11,810 nucleotides of DNA. It comes from Selenomonadales bacterium (GTDB lineage: Bacteria; Bacillota; Negativicutes; RGIG982). Shown here in pieces: positions 1-5,741 of the stretch (within the stretch, counting starts at the first letter, position 1; every line of letters starts with the position of its first letter). The position numbers and the translations under genes are program-made. Under the pieces are notes generated by a model. It saw nothing but the letters and a program-made list of their open reading frames with translations. It was not told the origin of the DNA and did no database searches. The stretch is taken from assembly GCA_017390595.1 (NCBI GenBank), contig JAFPBC010000303.1:1-11810 (forward strand), given 5' to 3'.

Positions 1-1467
1 CGTGTATATCATACGTTTACGGAAACGATGGATGCGGAAAAACAAAATATCTTTGATGTGATGATAGCGGCATATCTGGTCGATGCGACGAATGGCAATT
101 ATTCGATAGAAGAGCTTGTCGGACAGTATTTGCCCGAATATCGTTTGGAAATAGCTGAAGATACCAAAAAGAATGCGGTACAGACGGTAAGCTGTTTGAA
201 GGCGTTGACCGAAGCGATCGGCGAAAGGATGGTGTCTCTTGATATGGGAGCACTTTGCCATGAGATAGAGTTCCCGCTGATCCGTGTGCTGGCGCAGATG
301 GAACAAAAGGGCATCTTTATCGATCGTGCGAAGCTGGCCGAAATGTCGGCGCGTATCGGAGAACAGATCGACCGATTGACAGATGAGATATATGCTCTGG
401 CAGGCGAGGAGTTCAATGTCAATTCGCCGAAACAGTTGGGTGTTATTTTGTTCGAAAAATTGAACTTGCCCGTCATCAAAAAGACAAAGAGTGGTTATTC
501 GACGAATGCGGAAGTTTTGGAAGAGCTTCGTAAACATCATCCTGTTATCGAGAAGATACTTGAATACCGTATGCTGACTAAATTGAAGTCTACATATCTT
601 GACGCGATGGACGGACTTATTTCGCCTGTCAGCGGGCGGATCCATACGACGTTCAATCAAGAAGTAACGGTAACGGGGCGACTTAGCAGTTCCGATCCGA
701 ACTTGCAGAATATTCCTGTACGGACAGAGCTTGGTCGTGAGATACGTTCGCTGTTTATCCCGGGTAAAGGATACGATTACTTGATGTCTGCCGACTATTC
801 GCAGATAGAACTTCGAGTATTGGCTGATATCTCGCAAGATGATAACTTCGTACAAGCATTCCGCAAAGGGGAAGACATTCACAGCAGAACGGCTGCGGAA
901 GTGTTTGGTGTGTCGATGGAAGATGTGGACAGCGGACTTCGTCGCAAAGCAAAAGCCGTAAACTTCGGTATCGTATATGGGATAAGTGATTTTGGCTTGT
1001 CGCGTGATCTGAACGTGACGAGAAAAGAAGCGAAACAATATATTGACAGTTATTTTGCAAAATGTGTCGGTGTGAAGAAGTTTATCGACGATATCGTGCA
1101 AGAAGCGCGCGAGAAAGGATATGTAACGACGCTGTTTGGCAGAAGAAGAGAACTTCCTGAGATCAACAGCAAGAATTTTATGCGTCGTGGATTTGCGGAA
1201 CGAACGGCAATGAATACGCCGATACAAGGCAGCGCGGCCGATATTATTAAAAAAGCGATGATAGAGGTAGACCGTGCTCTTCGCGAAGGCGGTTTCAAAA
1301 GTCGTATGTTATTACAAGTACACGATGAGTTGGTTATTGAAGTCGTCAAAGAGGAATTGGACGAAGTGACGGCTTTGGTCAAAAATCTGATGGAGCGGGC
1401 GGTGCAGCTTAGTGTTCCGCTTACAGTAGATGTGAATTACGGTGCGAACTGGATGGATGCTAAGTAA
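1..1467 (+). CDS. polA: DNA polymerase I, C-terminal part (5' end outside window)
   Basis: This is the C-terminal 488 residues of a family A DNA polymerase, which fills gaps during repair and Okazaki fragment processing. The reading frame is open from base 1, so the 5' nuclease domain and the first part of the 3'-5' exonuclease-like domain lie upstream; the ATG at 28 is internal. Polymerase motif A (DYSQIELR, with the metal-binding Asp and the steric-gate Glu) is at 793-816. Motif B, the O-helix (RRKAKAVNFGIVYG), is at about 940-981, and motif C (HDE) is at 1321-1329. The O-helix carries Phe at the ddNTP-discrimination position. The visible exonuclease-like part keeps an FD motif near 52-57, but I do not see the later YxxxD motif. 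This fits the degenerate proofreading domain common in Firmicutes Pol I. The stop is followed 12 nt later by mutM, a repair gene, so the two are probably co-transcribed. Confidence 0.97.
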   Translation, partial: RVYHTFTETMDAEKQNIFDVMIAAYLVDATNGNYSIEELVGQYLPEYRLEIAEDTKKNAVQTVSCLKALTEAIGERMVSLDMGALCHEIEFPLIRVLAQMEQKGIFIDRAKLAEMSARIGEQIDRLTDEIYALAGEEFNVNSPKQLGVILFEKLNLPVIKKTKSGYSTNAEVLEELRKHHPVIEKILEYRMLTKLKSTYLDAMDGLISPVSGRIHTTFNQEVTVTGRLSSSDPNLQNIPVRTELGREIRSLFIPGKGYDYLMSADYSQIELRVLADISQDDNFVQAFRKGEDIHSRTAAEVFGVSMEDVDSGLRRKAKAVNFGIVYGISDFGLSRDLNVTRKEAKQYIDSYFAKCVGVKKFIDDIVQEAREKGYVTTLFGRRRELPEINSKNFMRRGFAERTAMNTPIQGSAADIIKKAMIEVDRALREGGFKSRMLLQVHDELVIEVVKEELDEVTALVKNLMERAVQLSVPLTVDVNYGANWMDAK

Positions 1468-1479
1468 GGAGGAAGTGCG

Positions 1480-2307
1480 ATGCCCGAGATGCCCGAAGTA
1501 GAAACGATACGCCAAGACTTATCGAAACGTGTCTGCCAAAAACAGATCGTCTCGGCAGAAGTACGACTTGCTCGGCAGTTGCGCGCGCCGAAAACGATAG
1601 CGGGGTTTGAGTCGCTCGTTATCGGCAAAACGATTTATAAGATAGACAGACGAGGGAAATATCTTTTATTCGACCTTGGTGATGTCAGTATCGTCATTCA
1701 TCTCGGTATGACGGGTCAACTTTATTATGCGCAGGCGATAGACGATATCGATATGACGCATGTGAGGTTTTTATTCCGCTTGGATTCGGGAGAATATCTT
1801 GTTTTTGCGGATATTCGAACGTTTGGCGGCATTTATGCGGTAAAAAAAGAACGGCTCAAAGAGATATCTGGACTGGCGACGCTCGGCCCGGAACCGTTGT
1901 CGGGAGAATTGACGGCAACGTATTTACTGCCGCGTCTTGCAAAACGAAAAAGTCCCATCAAAGCATTTTTATTAGACCAAAAGCAAGTGGGTGGTCTCGG
2001 TAATATCTACGTAGACGAGGCGCTATTCGTTGCGGGAGTGCGTCCGATGCGAAGTTGTGATTCTCTTACACCGAAAGAGGTAGAAAAGTTGATCGGCGGT
2101 ATCGATCGTGTTATTGCAGACGGTATCCGTGATGGTGGGACGACATTTCGTGACTATCGCAATGGTGAAGGCGGCAAAGGTGAGCATCAGAATCATCTGT
2201 TCGTATATGGGCGCAGTGGTCTGCCTTGTACAGTCTGTGGAAATATGATCGAAAAGTGTACGGTCGGTGGCAGAGGGACGCACTATTGTGCATCGTGCCA
2301 GAAATAG
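1480..2307 (+). CDS. mutM: Formamidopyrimidine-DNA glycosylase (Fpg/MutM)
   Basis: A 275-residue bifunctional glycosylase/AP lyase that removes 8-oxoguanine and formamidopyrimidines from oxidised DNA. The N-terminus MPEMPEVET is the family signature: after Met removal Pro2 is the catalytic nucleophile and Glu3 the acid. Lys60 in RRGKYLLF matches the conserved DNA-binding Lys57 of E. coli. The helix-two-turn-helix lies around QVGGLGNIYVDEA (about residues 168-180). The C-terminal zinc finger has Cys250, Cys253, Cys270 and Cys273 (CxxC, 16 residues, CxxC), with Arg265 in the DNA-inserting loop. The length is normal. The start at 1480 is chosen because AAGGAGG (1466-1472) lies 7 nt upstream and because Pro must be residue 2. 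A second in-frame ATG at 1489 would also give MPEVET but is too far from that ribosome site. Confidence 0.97.
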   Translation: MPEMPEVETIRQDLSKRVCQKQIVSAEVRLARQLRAPKTIAGFESLVIGKTIYKIDRRGKYLLFDLGDVSIVIHLGMTGQLYYAQAIDDIDMTHVRFLFRLDSGEYLVFADIRTFGGIYAVKKERLKEISGLATLGPEPLSGELTATYLLPRLAKRKSPIKAFLLDQKQVGGLGNIYVDEALFVAGVRPMRSCDSLTPKEVEKLIGGIDRVIADGIRDGGTTFRDYRNGEGGKGEHQNHLFVYGRSGLPCTVCGNMIEKCTVGGRGTHYCASCQK

Positions 2308-2318
2308 GAGGTCATACG

Positions 2319-2927
2319 ATGTATATCATAGGTTTAACAGGATCGATAGCGAGTGGGAAAAGTACTGTCAGTCGTATTCTTTCGCAGTGCGGCGCGCCTA
2401 TCGTTGATGCTGATATAATTGCGCGCGCTGTGGCAGAGCGTGGTGAGATAGGTTGGCAGAAGATCGTAGAAACGTTTGGAGAAGGTGTGCTTCAAGAGAA
2501 TGGAGAGCTCGATCGCGGAAAAGTCGGCGAGATGATCTTTCGTGATGCATCTAAGAGAGCAGAACTTGACCGAATCATGCATCCGATCATTCTGGAGAGA
2601 ATGGAAGCAGAGGTCGCTATGTATGAAGCGAAGGGCGAACAGATCGTGATACTTGATGTTCCGCTCTTGTTGGAACTCGGTTGGCAAGATAAGGTGTCTG
2701 CTGTATGGCTCGTTGCCGTATCTCCCGATACGCAGAAACGACGCTTGATGGCGCGCAATAGCTTGACAGAAGAACAGGCGGCAGTGCGGATCGCTTCGCA
2801 GATGAGCATTGAAGAAAAACGCCGATATGCCGACGTCATCATCAACAACGATGGTACACTTGAAGAAACAGAAGAGACTGTTCGCGCAAGATGGCACGAA
2901 ACAAAGCAGATGCTAAATGAAACATAA
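2319..2927 (+). CDS. coaE: Dephospho-CoA kinase
   Basis: A 202-residue cytoplasmic kinase that phosphorylates the ribose 3'-OH of dephospho-CoA, the last step of coenzyme A synthesis. The P-loop GSIASGKS is at residues 8-15 in the typical N-terminus MYIIGLTGSIASGKST. The substrate-binding DADIIAR and the HPII motif follow, with a LID-type basic region (QKRRLMARN) in the middle. The length is normal for the family. An in-frame ORF runs back to 2226 inside mutM. The start at 2319 is preferred because GGAGG (2308-2312) precedes it by about 6 nt and it gives the conserved N-terminus. It begins 11 nt after mutM stops. polA-mutM-coaE adjacency is a recurring arrangement in Firmicutes, so an operon is likely. 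Confidence 0.96.
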   Translation: MYIIGLTGSIASGKSTVSRILSQCGAPIVDADIIARAVAERGEIGWQKIVETFGEGVLQENGELDRGKVGEMIFRDASKRAELDRIMHPIILERMEAEVAMYEAKGEQIVILDVPLLLELGWQDKVSAVWLVAVSPDTQKRRLMARNSLTEEQAAVRIASQMSIEEKRRYADVIINNDGTLEETEETVRARWHETKQMLNET

Positions 2928-2953
2928 GAAGCATAAGAATAAAAAAACGGTAC

Positions 2954-2959
2954 GGAGGG
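2954..2959 (+). promoter_or_regulatory. Ribosome binding site that sets the transglycosylase start
   Basis: GGAGGG lies 8 nt before the ATG at 2968. The earlier in-frame ATG at 2917, which would overlap coaE by 11 nt, has no comparable purine-rich site. This argues for 2968 as the main start. Confidence 0.7.
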
Positions 2960-2967
2960 ATAACAAG

Positions 2968-3531
2968 ATGCGAACTTGGATAAAAGTAGGGATCATTTTT
3001 TTGATCCTTGTGTTCGGTGCGAAAGCGATCCATGATTCCGGTTGGTTTCAGCGCAAGTATGTATATCCCTATGTGTACCAAGAATATATCTACGAATCTG
3101 CGCTTGAATGGGAGATAGACCCTATTCTTATTATCAGCGTGATGCATTCGGAAAGTAAATTTTCGATCCATGCACAGTCTCATCGCGGTGCGATCGGTTT
3201 GATGCAATTGATGCCCGATACGGCATTGTGGATCGCCTCGCAGATACATGATGATTCGTTTACGCTCGACAAACTGTATGATCCCAAGACGAATATTCGA
3301 TACGGAACATGGTATCTGTCATCTTTGAAACGTGAGTTTAAAGGCAATGAAGTATTGATGCTTGCCGCATATAATGCGGGACGCGGTAATGTAAAACAAT
3401 GGATGGAAAAGTATAATTGGGGATTCGATTTTTCTGATCATGAAAAAATACCGTTTGATGAAACACGAGGATATGTTGCGAAAGTATTACGGAACAAGCA
3501 GGCATATTTGACGTTGTATAAAGATCAATGA
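2968..3531 (+). CDS. Small membrane-anchored lytic transglycosylase (SLT domain)
   Basis: A 187-residue protein of the SLT/lysozyme-like fold. Such enzymes cleave the MurNAc-GlcNAc bond of peptidoglycan, leaving 1,6-anhydro ends. Residues 7-20 (VGIIFLILVFGAKA) form one hydrophobic segment after a short basic N-terminus, so the protein is probably anchored in the inner membrane with the catalytic domain outside. The catalytic Glu is Glu62 in MHSESKF. GAIGLMQLMP follows at 74-83 and AAYNAG at 133-138, in the usual order. No LysM or other wall-binding module is present. The start at 2968 is supported by its ribosome site; starting at 2917 would add 17 very basic residues (MKHKKHKNKK) and overlap coaE. 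Position directly after coaE suggests co-transcription. The hydrolase family is clear, the cellular role is not. Confidence 0.9.
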   Translation: MRTWIKVGIIFLILVFGAKAIHDSGWFQRKYVYPYVYQEYIYESALEWEIDPILIISVMHSESKFSIHAQSHRGAIGLMQLMPDTALWIASQIHDDSFTLDKLYDPKTNIRYGTWYLSSLKREFKGNEVLMLAAYNAGRGNVKQWMEKYNWGFDFSDHEKIPFDETRGYVAKVLRNKQAYLTLYKDQ

Positions 3532-3549
3532 TGAGGTAACAGTGAAAAC

Positions 3550-4359
3550 ATGAAGCAGATGAAGTGGGACAAAGAAATGGTGGGGCTCGTATGTGGTTGT
3601 GTTTGTTTGATCGGGGCGATCGGTTGGTCGCAATATCAACATATGACAACGGAAGATAGGACCCCTGATAGCAGTGTTATCATCAGTGAAGAATTGAAAC
3701 GACAAAAAGAGATGGACAAACATATCATACGCGTGACAGATCGTATGATGCAGCTTGAACAGGCTTTATGGGCGCTGGGTGAAAAATTACCGCAGATCAA
3801 AGAGCATATGACTGCGAAAAATGTTCGTCTGGAAGCCAGAACGGTCGCGGTGGGCAATGGATCACGATTGGTCGCAGAGTATCGAGATAAACCGACGACA
3901 AAGCGCAGCAGTACGTTTGATGTTACGGTACCGTCTCTTGTAACAGCGTATGAGATAGACATGGTCTTGGCAGAATCTCCATTGGCAGGTCTGGGACGAG
4001 CCTTTATAGAGGCTGAAGCAGAATCGAAGGTAAATGCGATGTTTTTGCTTGCGCTTGCAGTTCATGAATCGAACTGGGGCTCATCGGTCCTTGCGCGAGA
4101 AAAAAATAATCTATTCGGATTTGGTGCATATGACAGCAATCCGTATCATGGTGCTAAGGTATTCGCGTCAAAAGAAGAGTGCGTGAAACACGTTGCGCGG
4201 TTCTTACGCGATCATTATCTTGAAGGCAGCTATTATCGCGGTAAGACGATCCAAAGTATCAATCAAACTTATGCGAGTGACCGCGCGTGGGGAGAGAAGA
4301 TATTCGCAACGATGACGCGACTTGACAGTAAGATACAGAGCATGGGATTGTCGGAATAA
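3550..4359 (+). CDS. Membrane-anchored glucosaminidase-domain (GH73-like) peptidoglycan hydrolase
   Basis: A 269-residue protein with three parts. Residues 11-27 (VGLVCGCVCLIGAIGWS) are a hydrophobic anchor. About 45-90 is charged and heptad-like (EELKRQKEMDKHIIRVTDR), possibly a coiled coil. About 145-265 resembles the mannosyl-glycoprotein endo-beta-N-acetylglucosaminidase family used by autolysins and FlgJ-type enzymes. The likely catalytic Glu173 sits in AVHESNWG, followed by KNNLFGFGAYDSNPY, which matches the family's NNLFG pattern. It probably cuts the GlcNAc-MurNAc backbone of peptidoglycan outside the inner membrane. The gene starts 18 nt after the transglycosylase stop. The GAGGT at 3533-3537 is a rather distant ribosome site (12 nt), so the ATG at 3559 is an alternative start. 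It is the last gene before the pyr promoter. Confidence 0.82.
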   Translation: MKQMKWDKEMVGLVCGCVCLIGAIGWSQYQHMTTEDRTPDSSVIISEELKRQKEMDKHIIRVTDRMMQLEQALWALGEKLPQIKEHMTAKNVRLEARTVAVGNGSRLVAEYRDKPTTKRSSTFDVTVPSLVTAYEIDMVLAESPLAGLGRAFIEAEAESKVNAMFLLALAVHESNWGSSVLAREKNNLFGFGAYDSNPYHGAKVFASKEECVKHVARFLRDHYLEGSYYRGKTIQSINQTYASDRAWGEKIFATMTRLDSKIQSMGLSE

Positions 4360-4494
4360 AGCAGTATTGGGACCTGGGAAATAAGGTGTATATTTCGCGC
4401 GAATGATTTATAAATGACGGTTGTACGTTGTTTTTGGCAATAGAATATTTGTGGAAAAAAGTAGAAAAATAAGCAAGAATTTAGACGATAAAAA
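4360..4494 (+). other. AT-rich intergenic stretch upstream of the pyr promoter
   Basis: I see no gene here. It contains a 10-bp palindrome TTCGCGCGAA (4394-4403) of unknown meaning and several A-rich runs just upstream of the pyr -35 box (around 4455-4494), which could act as an UP element. I could not find a convincing intrinsic terminator for the upstream genes; the short T run near 4431 is preceded by only a 3-bp stem. Confidence 0.5.
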
Positions 4495-4523
4495 TTGACA
4501 TTTGTATATCATCCTGCTATAAT
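4495..4523 (+). promoter_or_regulatory. Sigma-A promoter of the pyr operon
   Basis: The -35 box TTGACA (4495-4500) and the -10 box TATAAT (4518-4523) both match the consensus exactly and are separated by the ideal 17 nt. The predicted start of transcription is near 4530, giving an untranslated leader of about 250 nt before pyrB. A perfect promoter fits a system whose control is exerted after initiation, by attenuation. Confidence 0.93.
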
Positions 4524-4540
4524 TAGAAGAAACATAAGTG

Positions 4541-4572
4541 CCTTTTAAACTGGTTCTGTGAGACTGGTAAGG
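4541..4572 (+). promoter_or_regulatory. PyrR-binding RNA hairpin (anti-antiterminator)
   Basis: The RNA folds as a lower stem CCUU/AAGG (4541-4544 with 4569-4572), a 5' internal bulge UUAA (4545-4548), and a 7-bp upper stem (4549-4555 with 4562-4568, with several G-U pairs). The loop is CUGUGA (4556-4561). The loop fits the CNGNGA hexaloop recognised by PyrR in Bacillus pyr leaders, and the flanking bases follow the known ARUCCNGNGAGGYU pattern with a few changes. In the known mechanism PyrR bound to UMP stabilises this hairpin when pyrimidines are plentiful, which lets the terminator downstream form. pyrR itself is not in this window. Confidence 0.88.
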
Positions 4573-4597
4573 GATGTTAGCTGATGTGATACTTACC
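4566..4597 (+). promoter_or_regulatory. Candidate antiterminator pairing
   Basis: GGTAAG (4566-4571), in the 3' arm of the PyrR hairpin, is exactly complementary to CTTACC (4592-4597), whose last bases belong to the 5' arm of the terminator. This pairing is incompatible with the PyrR hairpin and overlaps the base of the terminator, as expected of an antiterminator. It shares only about two to three bases with the terminator stem, so the real structure may include further pairs that I have not resolved. Confidence 0.55.
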
Positions 4598-4640
4598 TTC
4601 TTGCGTATAATATTTTCATTTTACGAAAGAAGGTTTTTTT
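4596..4640 (+). terminator. Intrinsic terminator acting as pyr attenuator 1
   Basis: The stem CCTTCTT/AAGAAGG (4596-4602 with 4627-4633) continues past a G-A mismatch with CGTA/TACG (4604-4607 with 4622-4625). A loop of about 14 nt closes it, and seven T (4634-4640) follow. It lies 24 nt after the PyrR hairpin, in the expected place for PyrR-controlled premature termination. Confidence 0.9.
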
Positions 4641-4712
4641 ATGCGCAAGCATAATATGGACAAATGGGATATTTGTACCCTTGTCCGAGTGGTTTATGCT
4701 GATCGTGCATAA
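4641..4712 (+). CDS. Possible 23-residue leader peptide ORF in the pyr leader
   Basis: An ATG at 4641 opens 23 codons (beginning MRKHNMDKWD and ending VVYADRA) before TAA at 4710-4712. AAGAAGG (4627-4633) lies 7 nt upstream as a good Shine-Dalgarno. It is also the 3' arm of attenuator 1, so the ORF would be translatable only on read-through transcripts and only when that hairpin is open. The stop falls 15 nt before a second terminator-like hairpin (4728-4756), so a ribosome at the stop could hinder that hairpin. Enteric pyrBI uses a leader peptide (pyrL) in a similar way. The peptide has no clear codon bias for a regulatory amino acid, and an open frame of this length is common by chance, so the call is tentative. 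Confidence 0.35.
   Translation: MRKHNMDKWDICTLVRVVYADRA
4648..4700 (+). other. Long imperfect hairpin inside the leader ORF region
   Basis: AGCATAA (4648-4654) pairs with TTATGCT (4694-4700), GGACAA (4658-4663) with TTGTCC (4681-4686), and GGG (4666-4668) with CCC (4678-4680). An alternative, mutually exclusive pairing is ACAAAT (4660-4665) with ATTTGT (4671-4676). It could be a pause or regulatory hairpin between the two terminators; its function is unknown. Confidence 0.5.
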
Positions 4713-4727
4713 TATCAGATGATGTTT

Positions 4728-4765
4728 AACTCCCTGTCGACAGTCGGCAGGGAGTTTATTTTATT
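4728..4765 (+). terminator. Second terminator-like hairpin just before pyrB
   Basis: AACTCCCTG (4728-4736) and CAGGGAGTT (4748-4756) are perfectly complementary. The stem extends by four more pairs (4737-4740 with 4744-4747, one of them G-U) to a 3-nt loop, CAG. The T-rich stretch TTATTTTATT follows. The T tract is interrupted by A, so termination may be partial. The hairpin lies downstream of attenuator 1 and 10 nt before the pyrB ribosome site, inside the transcript that escapes the first attenuator. Confidence 0.7.
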
Positions 4766-4766
4766 A

Positions 4767-4773
4767 GGGAGGG
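4767..4773 (+). promoter_or_regulatory. pyrB ribosome binding site (decides a GTG start)
   Basis: GGGAGGG lies 8 nt before GTG at 4782. It sets the start there instead of at the in-frame ATGs at 4719 and 4722, which sit at the foot of the hairpin and have no purine-rich site. The AGGGAG at 4766-4771 is also complementary to CTCCCT (4730-4735) in the hairpin's 5' arm. Confidence 0.85.
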
Positions 4774-4781
4774 AACGACGA

Positions 4782-5741
4782 GTGGACAAAAGCAAAATCT
4801 CGCTGAGAAACAAACACATTTTGGACTTGGAGTATTTGTCGGCAGAAGAAATCGATTTGATTTTGAACACGGCAAAAGAAATGAAAAAGTTGGTCGGTCG
4901 CGATATCAAAAAAGTGCCTGCACTTCGCGGTAAATCGATCGTCAACTTGTTCTTCGAACCAAGTACGAGAACACGTACTTCGTTTGAATTGGCAGGTAAG
5001 TATTTGGGAGCCGATGTCGTTAATATCACGACGAGCTCGAGCAGTGTAGTCAAAGGCGAAAGCCTTCGTGATACGCTCTACACGATCGAAGCAATGGGAA
5101 CAGATATCATCGTTATGCGTCATAAAGCAGAAGGTGCGGCTGAATATGCAAGTCAGATCGTAAGCTCCCGTATTATCAATGCAGGTGACGGTGCGCACGC
5201 ACATCCGAGCCAAGCGCTCCTCGATCTTTTCACGATCCGTCAATATAAAGGTGATGTAGCAGGTAAAAAAGTTGCTATCCTCGGTGACATCCTGCACAGC
5301 CGTGTAGCACGTTCCGATATTTGGGGTCTGCGCAAACTCGGCGCGGAAGTTCATTTGGCAGGTCCGCGTACGCTCATGCCGCGCTATATCGCAGAACAAG
5401 AAGGTGTATACGTACACGACAGAGTAGAAGATGCGATCGACCAGGCTGATGTAATCAACGTACTTCGCATCCAGCTCGAACGTCAAAAAACGGGTCTTTT
5501 CCCGTCGCCGCGTGAATACGCGCGTATCTTCGGTCTTAACAAAGATCGTTTGGCACTCGCAAAACCCGATGCGCTCGTGCTTCATCCGGGCCCGATGAAT
5601 CGTGGTCTTGAAATTTCGCCCGATATTTCGTATTGCGATCAGTCGGCAATTCAAGAACAGGTCAAAAACGGTCTTTCGGTACGAATGGCATTGTTATTCT
5701 TAGTCTTGATGGGAGGTAAGAACATTGAAGCTGATTCTTAA
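4782..5741 (+). CDS. pyrB: Aspartate carbamoyltransferase catalytic subunit
   Basis: A 319-residue enzyme that joins carbamoyl phosphate and aspartate to N-carbamoyl-aspartate, the first committed step of UMP synthesis. The carbamoyl-phosphate loop STRTRTSFE is at residues 61-69, and the mobile-loop Lys91 lies in SSVVKGES, equivalent to Lys84 of E. coli. HPSQALLDL is at 141-149 and HPGPMNRG at 268-275. The length matches the family's usual 305-320 residues. The GTG at 4782 is chosen because it has an excellent ribosome site; starting at the ATG at 4719 would add 21 residues encoded by the terminator-like hairpin and the ribosome site itself. No pyrI regulatory gene follows, so control is likely through the PyrR leader, as in Bacillus. 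Its 3' end overlaps pyrC by 17 nt, suggesting translational coupling. Confidence 0.97.
   Translation: MDKSKISLRNKHILDLEYLSAEEIDLILNTAKEMKKLVGRDIKKVPALRGKSIVNLFFEPSTRTRTSFELAGKYLGADVVNITTSSSSVVKGESLRDTLYTIEAMGTDIIVMRHKAEGAAEYASQIVSSRIINAGDGAHAHPSQALLDLFTIRQYKGDVAGKKVAILGDILHSRVARSDIWGLRKLGAEVHLAGPRTLMPRYIAEQEGVYVHDRVEDAIDQADVINVLRIQLERQKTGLFPSPREYARIFGLNKDRLALAKPDALVLHPGPMNRGLEISPDISYCDQSAIQEQVKNGLSVRMALLFLVLMGGKNIEADS

Noticed and set aside
4394..4403. Palindrome TTCGCGCGAA as an operator or terminator
   Set aside because: It has no T tract after it, a single copy is present, and I know of no regulator with this site; it may be chance.
4606..4611. TATAAT inside the loop of attenuator 1 as a second promoter
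   Set aside because: No -35-like hexamer occurs 16-18 nt upstream; it is more simply part of an AT-rich terminator loop.
4719..4781. Extended pyrB N-terminus from the ATG at 4719
   Set aside because: It would encode the terminator-like hairpin and the Shine-Dalgarno as protein, lacks its own ribosome site, and adds 21 residues not expected for the family.
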